Shown here: one piece after another, positions 39,677 to 50,100 of the stretch
Layout: each line of letters opens with the position of its first letter
Position numbering within the stretch: the first letter of the stretch is position 1
NCBI RefSeq assembly: GCF_024362695.1
Contig: NC_065407.1
Coordinates: 16,554,001-16,618,000, forward strand
Length of the DNA: 64,000 nt
Direction: 5' to 3'
Origin: Pectinophora gossypiella
Lineage: Eukaryota; Arthropoda; Insecta; Lepidoptera; Gelechiidae
Made by a program: the position numbers and the translations under genes
The notes under the pieces: model-generated
The model's input: the letters and a program-made list of their open reading frames with translations, nothing else
What the model was told of the DNA's origin: nothing
Databases searched by the model: none

Positions 39677-40648
39677 TCAATATTCAGTCAATGAAGTGAT
39701 TTTATCTAATGGCCACACTCTGCACACTACCCTACTCCTAATTAAACCCTGTGGCACAGGACCATACACCCTAGAATCCGCTGAATTGCCTGAATTGTCA
39801 CCTTCTAACCACACATGACCTCTAGGAACAATTTTCGCTCGTCTCGGGAAGTGAGACTTTATGCTATCACCAGGTAAGCCCACAATTCTTTTGCAGATAT
39901 TCTGTTTAGGGTTTGTCGGGCTCCTCGCAATGACAATGTCTCCTCGTCTGAGTGTTTGGAGTCTTGGGGATATGTGTTCTGTTAATAATATGTTGTTGCT
40001 TTCTAGGGTAGGCTCCATCGATGGACCGGAACACTGGAACAGTTAAAGTAAAAAAAATATATAAGCAAAGAGTTTTGTTCATCAATCTTGTCTTAAAAGC
40101 CAATAGATGTTTTCAGGTCTACTAGCTGTTAAATTTAGAGGAGTATTATGACTTAGTCACGAATTACAATCTAGAACCATCTAATTAACTTTTCTATCAA
40201 GTATATATCAGGCATAACATACCTAACATGAGTTTCCAAGATACATCTACTACAAAATGAACTAACCCATGTTACACCGAGCTTTCTGTGACCAACGTGA
40301 TAGGTACATGGGCATCTATGTTATAATTGTGTAAAATACACTAAAGGTAAATTAATAACTCATTGGTGCAAGTCCAGTATCGGTATGTGGAACCGAACCA
40401 GCGTTTCCCGTTTGAAGCAAGCCGGTGACACACAGGACAACAGTGACTATAGCGCAGGTATATAAGGCATGCATAAGTGCATCTTGTGTTATTAAAGTGA
40501 TTGAACCTGAATGTTTGACATTTGTTAACTAGGTACTTACCATCACAAAATCTCCAATATATTCAAACGTACAGTGGGTGACACATGCATATTGTACTAC
40601 ATAGCCCATAAAACCGCATGTTTTACCAACAAACTTAATGAAACCCAT
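39677..40648 (-). CDS. IMMP1L: Mitochondrial inner membrane protease subunit 1, complete
   Basis: Two exons, 40648-40541 and 40033-39677: 465 bases, 154 residues (human about 166). A type I signal-peptidase-family enzyme that removes sorting signals from proteins delivered to the intermembrane space. It sits in the inner membrane. Exon 1 (36 residues, MGFIKFVGKTCGFMGYVVQY...) supplies the N-terminal membrane-facing segment. Exon 2 opens CSGPSMEPT with catalytic Ser41 and has the Lys84 motif CKRIVGLPGD, followed by HVWLEGDNSGNSADSR and the conserved YGPVPQGLI. The donor (ATG then GTAAGTACC) and the acceptor (TTCCAG) are good. It ends with TGA at 39679-39677. No defect seen. It faces the glucosylceramidase gene tail to tail. 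Confidence 0.95.
40255..40395 (-). repeat. Repeat family E within the IMMP1L intron
   Basis: GCTTTCTGTGACCAACGTGA and TAACTCATTGGTGCAAGTCC match the family E blocks in reverse. Confidence 0.55.
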
Positions 40649-41639
40649 TTTTATGTAACTTTTTCTTTAGCATGCTAGGTTAGCTTTATCACTTTTTCAA
40701 ATTAAATTATCTAGCCTACAAGAAAAATCGTTAACCTTGGTGAATATTACTCATTTAAATATTGGAAAAAATACTAATTTATCTACTTTTGAGCAAAAAC
40801 ACAAAAACTTTCTGTCGACGACTCGACGACATTGCTGAAATTATTTATAAATGTGTAAAATTTTGAACTATGATGTACAATGCATTACCCAAATAGGCTG
40901 TATTTGAAATAATGTTTGAAAAGCCCGCAATGGATTTGGACTTTCAAGTTCATTGACTGTCAAAATTTGACATTAGAAATGACAACTGATGGTTGGCAGC
41001 ATTGGAATAACTAGTAGGAAAGTATGGTAAAGTAACTATTATATCTAGATAGCACTAGCAATTTTCTCTAAAACTAGCAACTAATTGCCCTTTGAAAGAC
41101 CTTTTTATGAAAAAGTAAAATTAGTGTTGTCAATTTATAAAATCGATGAATTGTTTAAGATTTGTTTAAATCGACTCACAAGCAAAATATAAAATAAATA
41201 ATTAAATAATAATAATAATATCTTTATTTCGTACCATTAAAGCCTTAAATATATGACAGGGAGTGAATGGAAAGATTAAAAGTAATCTGTATTTTAATCT
41301 AAAAAAATAAAAGTAAACGAAAGTATCTGTAAAGACTTTTTTGTTTGTACCTATTTAATACTTTATTTGTATTATTTTTGTATTCCAAAGAGCAACCAAA
41401 AAACAAAATATATTATAATAAAGCATTTGCATAGTTCACGTGTGCCGCAGTACCGATAAAATATTTATTTTTTAATTTTCTGTTTAACCATGTGTGATAC
41501 TTATTTTACTTATCTCGAAAAAATACTCGTACTAAACTTTTTATCACACACAACAATTTCTTTATTGACAAGCAAATCGATTCAACATAACGATAACGCA
41601 AATCGATTATGACAACGAATAACACTAACCACTCTACAG
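40649..41639. other. IMMP1L upstream region
   Basis: A LINE-tail-like (AAT)n ATCTTTATTTCGTACC lies at 41190-41240. No coding exon or clear core promoter motif. Confidence 0.4.
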
Positions 41640-42823
41640 TCGTTGGTAATTATAGCTACCGATTCCAAATTCACCTCAGGAGTCGATGGTAGCTATACTT
41701 ACCAATAGTCGGGGTTCCGTTAGGGTGACCAATTTTATGGATTAACTAGTTTTACAAGCTAGTATAGATTATAAAATTATACTAGTATTGTGTACTATAA
41801 AAATCCTTACTAGGTGGTATTTGCATCTCTTCCCTATGAGTTGGTAACATTAAAAAAACAACTGTCGAAGTCAGACGAGTGTTGGTCGAGTCTACTGTCA
41901 ATTACTGTGTTTGCGATTGAGTGTTTTAGACAAGAAATATGCCGTAAGTATATAAAATATATTATTTTTATTGATTAGCATACATCTTGAATATATCCTC
42001 TACCGTTTTCTACAAAAACCTGAACATTTAAGCCATGATTTTGTTCCAAAAACATTAAGAGAAAAATATCGTATCAAAAAAAACGTCTCTTGACACTAAA
42101 ATGGAGGCAAATTACGGAATATTACACGACGCATTATATTTTATAATGTTTTAAATATACCACGTTACTTATTAGTTACTCGTGGAAACACATTATTTAC
42201 CGAAATAAACAATTATTTCAGCAGATGCCCAGGATATTGATTACAGGGTACACCAAATTTGGTCAACTTTCATCATGGTAACTAAACCTACCATCGACTT
42301 ATCTGGGTTTAAGGGTTCGTACAAACGGAGCGCTAGCGTTATTTTAACTTCAGTTCTAAACAATGACTTTTTTTTCAGAGATGCTATAGTTCAGCTATAG
42401 AGAGGACACAGAGAGTAATTACAAAAAAAAAACGAATTACTAAACTGCCAGTAGATGTCCGACAGGAGCTTACGGACAGAAAGCGGCAGGCGCAATTAGA
42501 TTTAGCAATAAGGCCGCCTTTTGTCTCTAGTGTCTCGATTTATTTGTTTGGTACGTCATTTTGTGCAATCAAGTATATTGTATTGCAAGACTGTAATTTT
42601 AAATTCTAATAAAAAATATATACTTTTAAGGTCCGAATGTTAAGTGCTTGGTAAAAAATGTAAATAAAACAAGCATTCAATTATAAATTGGTTTTAGTTC
42701 ATATTAATAAACCTTAATTTTTCTACTGGTTTTCTTTAATTCCTGAAATCACACACACAAAATGTCTATGTTAATCTTACCCGTTATTGGTAACCATAGT
42801 TACCATCGACTTAAAAAGGCAGA
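41640..42823. promoter_or_regulatory. Four copies of a palindromic GGTARCTATRNTTACC-type motif
   Basis: Copies at about 41645-41663 (minus), 41680-41710 (plus), 42270-42298 (minus) and 42787-42815 (minus). Three carry the flank AGTCGAT before GGTA, and all end TTACC. The core is near-palindromic (GGTAACTATGGTTACC). Similarity does not extend beyond about 30 bases, so it looks more like a repeated binding site or short terminal repeats than copied DNA. Confidence 0.55.
41870..42603 (+). CDS. Putative small spliced gene, doubtful
   Basis: ATGCC at 41939-41943 is followed at once by a strong donor GTAAGT. If spliced to 42381 (TTTTTTTTCAGAG acceptor) the joined frame runs 77 residues to TAA at 42608-42610 or nearby, with a basic N-terminal half (VITKKKRITK) and the end AIRPPFVSS. 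Using the CAG two bases earlier gives an early stop. The GCAATAAGGCCGCCTTTTGT stretch and the later TTTTGTGCAATCAAG resemble the 3' end of a common lepidopteran retroelement, so exon 2 may be transposon sequence. No family recognised. Confidence 0.2.
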
Positions 42824-42829
42824 AACGCT

Positions 42830-42872
42830 CAGTGCGAACAGAAACTTAGCGAGGGCGGCCATCTTGGTAAGA
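42830..42872 (+). promoter_or_regulatory. YY1/Pho-like site next to a possible splice donor
   Basis: GCGGCCATCTTG followed by GTAAGAA: a near-consensus YY1/Pho core that could sit in a short 5' UTR exon. The downstream partner is unknown; the zinc transporter is a candidate. Confidence 0.35.
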
Positions 42873-43199
42873 ATACGGTGTTACAAATAAGTCGTGACCA
42901 GGTGTTATATTTATATTTCTTGTGTTTAAACTAAATAACATTAAAATATAATTTGAATACTAGTAAAAAGTGTAAGAAATGCGCTTTCAAATAAAAATTA
43001 TTACAGTCCCTAGAACATGATACTTTACATGCTATTAACAGGCATGGCTGGGATAACTGAAAAAATGAGCGGATTCTGTCAATTCTAATTGGATTTGAGA
43101 TAGATTTTATAATGTGATCTTTTTTATTTTTATCTAATTAGAATCATTGCACATCTGGCTTGCTGTTTCTGAATTTTCTTTATTATAGCCACAGTAGTT

Positions 43200-43815
43200 T
43201 TTGAGTTACAAGCCTATTTATAACACGCCACGATATCGCCCACCGAACGCCGCGCAAGTTCGAAATGCCTGGACTGTTGAGGCTAGATTTGCTAGTGCGC
43301 CTGGACTGTCAAGTGGTTTGAAATGAATGAATTTTTGACAGTTAGTTATATGTGTGGAGCTCAGCCAGCTCGGACAGATTGAGATAAAATTTATTTCGTG
43401 TGTTATTATAAAGTGAATAATTCCGTAACATCGCGCTTTCGAACACAGTTACCCTTTACTCTTCGGTTACAGTACAAAATTCGGTGTGCAGATTGTAGTT
43501 AGTGCTTCCATAACATCCGATCAGCTTTCACGCGAGAATTTCTTCTCTCACCAATTTATTGTTTTACTGAGTTCTCCGAACAAAAGGCGTAAAGGATTTG
43601 TTTTCAAATTGCGCACCAGTGTTAAATGTTTACCTTTCAACTCTTGGAGTTGTTCTATGTTTACGCCTGGCTAGAATTTTGAATCGATATTGTATAGGGG
43701 CATTAGCCTATTGTTGTGATATGATTGTGCATATTTGTCGTACCAACTGACACATGGACTAATGGATATTTGCTGATACGGGGGTTAAAGAGAATTGGCA
43801 TTTGTTAAAACCGCA
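43200..43815 (+). promoter_or_regulatory. Probable promoter and 5' UTR exon of the zinc transporter
   Basis: GC-richer than its surroundings, with CGCCCACCGAACGCCGCGCA at 43228 and GATTGAGATAAAATTTATTT near 43378. A strong donor (CCGCAT then GTAAGTACT) lies at 43816, and the next coding exon begins 3.3 kb later with only one base before its ATG, so a separate 5' UTR exon is required. A single TGCGCAC at 43610-43616 matches the metal-response core but is too short to prove anything. Confidence 0.4.
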
Positions 43816-44067
43816 TGTAAGTACTTATTTGTAAATATAGCTTAAGGTAATAAGTGCTAGAATGACCATGGTGTTTTCAATTTGGTAGCTATACTAGGCT
43901 TTAGATGGTCGTACAATTCTTTAAAATTATTTCCCTAATCATATTATTATTTGTTGAATGACACCATTATTCCCATGTATTCCTTTGTGATTCAATGATG
44001 AGTCATTTGCTTTGAGACAATGTGGTCAAACATGGTTGTCATTAAATAATACAGTTATTGCCATTAT

Positions 44068-44215
44068 CATGTACGGTCACGAGTACTAGTATAACTATAT
44101 ACACTTTGAAACCATGTTACATTAACTTTTTTGACAAATTAAACCATAAGTCTCATTAAATGTCAAATATGATAGTGCGACAGGGTTCTAAAGTGGGTAC
44201 ATGATAGACTTTATA
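44068..44215. mobile_element. MITE family M2, copy 2
   Basis: TACGGTCACGAGTACTAG to TAAAGTGGGTACATGATA. Internal TTAACTTTTTTGACAAATTA is shared by all copies. Confidence 0.8.
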
Positions 44216-45189
44216 TTATCCTTTTATAAATAAATTGATGTTCACTTGTTAACACTTGATTACTATACCTTTGCATGTACTCATTTAGTTTATCATTATG
44301 TTTTTGTTGCTAGTTGATAAGACTGCACAAAGAGTAGATCTCATATCTGTGAATAGGTATAATTCAACAATTCTGGTAGATATAATTATAAATGTTTTCG
44401 ATGAGGGCAGTGAGGCTGACTTACTACCTGAAAGAAAGGACTGACACCGCTGGATGTGCTGAACCATAATATTTACTTCCTTCACTATGTACCTATGACC
44501 ACATTTACTACAATAAATTTCATTTTCATTATATTTCATTTCTGGTAGTAATGTCCTCCATATCATATAAACTCATCTGCCTATAGTCAAAGAGACTGGT
44601 CAAAGATGCAATCATCAAAAAATATAAATATGACTACAAGTTGTGAGAAGCTGCAGTAGTTTTAGGTGGATGGGAATTTGTGCTATGTTTAAAATGGTAC
44701 CTAGGTATTCAAAGTGTAATTAGGTATGTTACCTACAGATTAAAGATATTTTTTGAATATTACATAAAAAAAATGTCTTATTATTTATTTTATCAGAGAG
44801 TTGGTGAGAAGCACATTACAATTTGAGTTTATAGATTTTTTTCTGTAGCCTAATTGATGTCCCACTCCTGGGCAAAGGCCTTCCCCTTGTCTATAAATTT
44901 CTTTATTTCATTTTATATCAGTCTATCTTATCTTTCTTGTGTCTGTCAAAGAACAAGAAGATTTGAATATAACCAATAATTTGTAATTTATTCATAATTG
45001 CATAATATTTAATAATCATAAATGGTACATTACATTATCCTCTAATTTTTAATGTTTAAATCATAGATGAGATTCAAGAAGATTTTACTTATGTAGCTAC
45101 TCAGCTACATCCTTTGTGGGTGTAGAAAAAAGAACAAATATCATATAATAGAAATAGAAAACATACATAGCTACACATATTTCCTACCG
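44216..45189. other. Intron, mostly unrecognised
   Basis: AT-rich. CCCACTCCTGGGCAAAGGCC at 44860 is a LINE-tail fragment; GAGAAGCTGCAGTAGTTTTA at 44645 also occurs at 36040. Confidence 0.4.
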
Positions 45190-45335
45190 GGGTAAGCAGT
45201 TACTATGGAATTCCATTTGCTTCGATCCTGACACACTTCTCTTGCTTTTTTCACATTCATCAATTAATTCATACATGCACGGTTCAGAGTAGATTGTACT
45301 GAACCTTTTCTAAGGATATCTTCGATTTGGTCAAT
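45190..45335 (-). mobile_element. LINE ORF2 C-terminal fragment, antisense
   Basis: Reverse complement encodes the same REVCQDRSKWN...AYPG-like end as 22005-22225. Confidence 0.7.
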
Positions 45336-46719
45336 GGTACACTAAAGATTTATAATATATGTACTTTATAATAGTAGGTAGGTATGTACTTATTTCACAT
45401 TGTAACTAAGCATTTACAAACATAAGAAATCACTTTTGAACATTAATGCACTTACACTTAATTTATTATAGTAATGGAGTTGTTAATTTATTACCACACA
45501 TTTATAATAATTTATAATAATATCCCATTAAATACAAGAAGCGCATAAAACTTACAAAAGGTTATTTGTTTTAATTTTATGGTACCTTTTCCATATAATA
45601 TAGTGCATTAATAACTATTTTTATCACCCATTATATTTTGCATCACCCTCTTGTCATTGCCATATTCTATCTCACCAGCAGTGTAATTATGGGTTTATAA
45701 TTATGGGGTTTTCACCATCATCTTGCTTCTTGTATGTACAGACAATCTAGATTCTTCCAATCTAATCGGGGCTGATAGAGCGCAGGCACTTCGTCACAAA
45801 GTCTAATGTGAAAACAAAATCGAAATGCATTATATATTTTGTGACATCATAGAGTATTAGTGTGTTATGAGATGTTGATAAATTTATCGAACATCATTTT
45901 CAATCAGCTGTTTTTACCATCTGTACAGAATCGCCATCCGTTAATTAATAGGTACGTCAACCATGCTTTCGATAAACGTGGGAATCCGATAACCAGCTGA
46001 TTGGATACTGGCCATAAATCCATAATGTCAAACTTCAGATTGAATCATGTTTTTAATTCTATGGATTTTTTATCATTTGCAATGACTCGCCTCTTATGTA
46101 ATGGCTACATCTTGACCACTTAACCAATTAGTCCTGGATTCATTATCCAGTTATATGTTCAATGAAACAGACTCTTATGCATCGACTCAAGTCCATCTCC
46201 ACCAACCAGCTGTGGAGCGAAGTGGTGGCGTTTGATTTATATGCAGTGGAAGTCTCTATAAGACCTCACAGAACTCTCAATGAGACCTCAGGTGGAACCA
46301 TTTAGGGAAATTGGGGCAAAACAAACCAATCTTCTTGCTGTGTTGTTGATTCCTATAGAACTGCGTTCACTGGATCGGCAAATCAGCGTCCTGCGTTGCT
46401 ATGACAACTCAGCAATGTGTAATACTGGTAGTCCTCTGATTATGCTTAAAAGGCGTGGTTTAAAGTATACTTAGTTGAACTTAAAAAGCCATTACACATT
46501 GCGAAGCGGTAGTGAATTATAGGATTGTAACCAGGGTAAAAATCACTTAAGGTGCGATCAATAGGACGTGATTAACGGATGCAAAGGTCGCATATCTGGA
46601 TTGGATAGTAAACTTTCTACTCAATTGTGACGTGACCTTAAGCGCTTAGACGTCCGACACCTATTTGGCTCGTCGGATGCTTGACCATGCATACTTCAGC
46701 AGTCGCCCTCGCTGTGTTC
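45336..46719. other. Intron, nothing recognised
   Basis: No exon with homology. An open stretch at 46280-46474 shows no known family. Confidence 0.35.
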
Positions 46720-46925
46720 GCAGCATTAGGGTTTCCACCAACGCAGGGCATAGAATAAGGAATAACCACTGGCTGAGCTAGGTTTACCTCACTCCCCCTC
46801 GGTCTCTGTCTTACTTTAGTCTACAGTCATATGGCGTCTGACGTCACACAAACAGATGCGCGTGTACGATCACCTCAATGTGTAGTGTCTGTGTAAAACG
46901 AGGTTTTTTGTATGAAGTGTCTGGG
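46720..46925 (+). mobile_element. Repeat family M4
   Basis: GGCTGAGCTAGGTTTACCTC, CTTACTTTAGTCTACAGTC and GTGTCTGTGTAAAACGAGG. Confidence 0.72.
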
Positions 46926-47148
46926 ATATGGCACCCCTACCAATGGATACGTGCGAAATTGACAGGTCATAGTCTGCGAGAGAAAAGACAGTCTATCTCT
47001 CTCTCGCTTCCGATGAATGGTCGATTCAGCATCTTCGCTCGTCCCTGTCACCTCTCAGCTTTGGTGGAAATTCACCCTTAATGTTCTCTGACGATCCTTT
47101 GAAATTTGATTTGGATTTATGATTAACATAGTACTATTTGTCAACAGC

Positions 47149-50100
47149 ATGGGTCGGTTTACCGGCAAGAAGTGTCGGCTGCTGTCGATGTTATGGCTGA
47201 CCGGCAGCTTCTTCTTCGTGGAGCTGATCGTGGGCTACGTCACCAACTCGATGGCCTTGGTCGCAGACTCCTTCCACATGCTGAGTGACGTCGCAGCGCT
47301 TGTCATCGCGTTTTTGAGTGTTAAAGTAAGTGGTAGTGGTACCTCCTCTGCTGGACGACTGGAAGTAAAGAAAGAACATAGAATACGTTCAGCTGCCTAT
47401 CTTCCCGTGCATGTCGTAAAAGGCGACAAAGGGACAGCGTCCTGTCGCGCATGATGGACCTTCTGTAAGAGCGATAGGCTGATCCCCTATCATCATACGG
47501 TTTATCATTATCCACCTTAGGACTATGTATCAGAAGTGGCAAATAGTTTCTTGATTATTTGTAGTTCTTCCCACCCCTTCGGGGAATACGGGCGTGAGTT
47601 TGTGTATGTATGTAAAGTAAGTGGTCATTCTTCGTGGAGCAGTAGGAGTAAAGGAGTGGATTCGCCACCTCTGGGTCTTACTTTAGTCAAGATGGCCGTA
47701 AGCCGTTAAGGAGTAAGGCGATTCTCACACTGCCCCGCATGATGCAGCGTACCGCGTGGATGCGTGTTCTTCCGTTGCTTATAAGTACCTCCGTTCCGCA
47801 TGAACGCGCGTGGATGCATTTTCTGTGTGTTAGACTGTGCGTGTTTTTTCTATACAAACGGAGATCAGAAATCAGAAATGAGACATTTATTTGTAGATAT
47901 GGGTACATTAGGTTGGTAAGAGTAGGTACAGTTAATAAAGTATCTCCACTATTAAATTTTCAATTAGACCACAGCAGGAATATTATACATTCAATTTAAA
48001 TTGTGGTACAGTCTGAGAGGTAATCATTAATTTTATAATAGCATTTTTCTATCAAAAAAGATACTTACAAGCAACGGAAGAACACGCATCCACGCGCTAC
48101 GCTGCACCATGCGAGGCAGTGTGAGAATCGCCTTAGGGAGCGCGCGTGGACAGTCTGTCTTAGTCGCGTGCACTGGGCATGGCGAGATTTTTGTATGGAG
48201 TGTAGAGCTGTGTCCAAGCTCCAAGCAATAGGGTAGTTTCCAACTAGTCATAACAGTTACTTTTCAGTAAACGTCAAAACACGAAATTCCTATGGAATTT
48301 GTATGAAAAACCAACCTGTGACGTCATAGAGAAACGTGATTAAATTTCGCATTTATTATTACATTTTTCTTTATTAAAATTAATAAATAAGTTAAATAGA
48401 AAAAAGAAAACGTTTTTCGGCAGTTTTAGATCTGTCTTTATTTAGTAATCAAAATGTCGGTTTGAACCGGCTGTAAAACGCGATGAACCTACTCATATAT
48501 GGCTGATTACCCAAAGATCCTAATACACAAAATCGTTAATATCAAACCCCCCCCCCCCCTCATCCCTCAAACCCAAATATAGCCTATGCAAATGTTCTGA
48601 ACCCTTCACTTCCCGGACGCGACACTAGTGACGTCATCAGCCTAGCTTAGCTTCACTGAACCGTGATGTGACGTCACCAGTTCACTACACTCGTGTTCGA
48701 TTCCGAGTATTGCAAATTCTTATAGAGTGATTCATGTTTTAAATAAGTTGTATAAGTGTATGCTTAATGTTTTTAGCGAAGGTATTCCCCGTGTGACGTG
48801 TGATTTTGAAACACTGTCGAACAAGTTACAGCCTCTATGGTCTAGTGGTTAGAGTGTTGGGCTCACGATCTAGAGGTCCGGGTTCGTTCTCGAGAAAGAT
48901 GGTCTTGACAGACAAATCGACGGACAACGAGGTGATCCTATAAGGGCCCCGGAACCCTAAAAATGTATCCTTACATTCAATCCTTTCTACTCTCAAATTA
49001 TTAAATAAAGTAATAAATAATACCGAACAAATTATCTATAAAAACAAATCAAATTATTTATTATTATTATATTATTAATTTATCTTTATTTCCTTTCTTA
49101 AAAAGTAGTACTAATTCTTCTTCTAATCCTATATCCCCTGTTGGGATGTAGAACTCAATATGGTGATCAGCCAGTAATGTCCTAACCAAACTAGGGACCG
49201 CAAAGTAATTTTTGTGATATGTCCCCACCGGGAATCGAACCCGGGATCTCCGGATCGTGAGCCCAGTGCTCAACCACTGGACTAAAGAAGAAGAAGAATC
49301 CCCGATCAACCGAGCCAGCGTCTCTTTGGCATAAATTAACACTCTTTATTTCCCAACAGATGTCACCGAAGAAATGGTCAAAGAACACATTCGGATGGGC
49401 GCGTGCGGAGGTGTTGGGAGCTCTGGTAAATGCTGTGTTCCTGGTAGCTCTGTGCTTCAGCATCACGGTCGAGGCCGTGAAGAGGTTCATAGAGATAGAG
49501 ATCATCCACGACGCGAAGCTGCTGGTCGCAGTCGGAACCCTCGGGTTGCTGCTCAATATTGTGGGGCTGTTCCTCTTCCACGGTGAGTTTGATTTAACCA
49601 TAGTATAAGAAGAAAAAAAGTGTTTAATCCACAAAAAAAAAAGTTTTCATCTCAAGCTCCTTCGTGCTTCGGAAGACACGTTAAGACGTTGGTCCCGGCT
49701 GCATTAGCAGTCGTTAATAACCATCAATCCGCACTGGGCCCGCGTGATGGTTTAAGGCTCGATCTCCCTATCCATCGATAGGGAAGGCCCGTGCCCCAGC
49801 AGTGGGGACGCTAATGGGCTGAAGATGATGATATGAACACCAGGTATGCTCAATCCTATGACAAGCCGCCATTGCTAGCGCTTTGATGACGTAAGCGTTA
49901 CCACTGTGTTGCCATTAAATTGGTATCTCCAACATTCCAAGGACGTAAATTTTAATATTGAAAATTAAGTGAATTACTGACTAATGTATTTAATTACTAT
50001 TACTTCTCATAGTCCTCCACTAACCCGCATTGGAGCAGCGTGGTGGAGTATGCTCCATAACCCCTCCGTTTGATTGAGGAGAGGCCTGTGCCCAGCAGTG

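Noticed and set aside
43610..43616. Metal-response element TGCGCAC near the zinc transporter
   Set aside because: A single 7-base match is expected by chance; kept only as a remark.
49360..49634. Antisense and shifted frames over the second zinc-transporter exon
   Set aside because: Shadows of the real exon, whose GT-AG borders and SLC30A motifs are clear.
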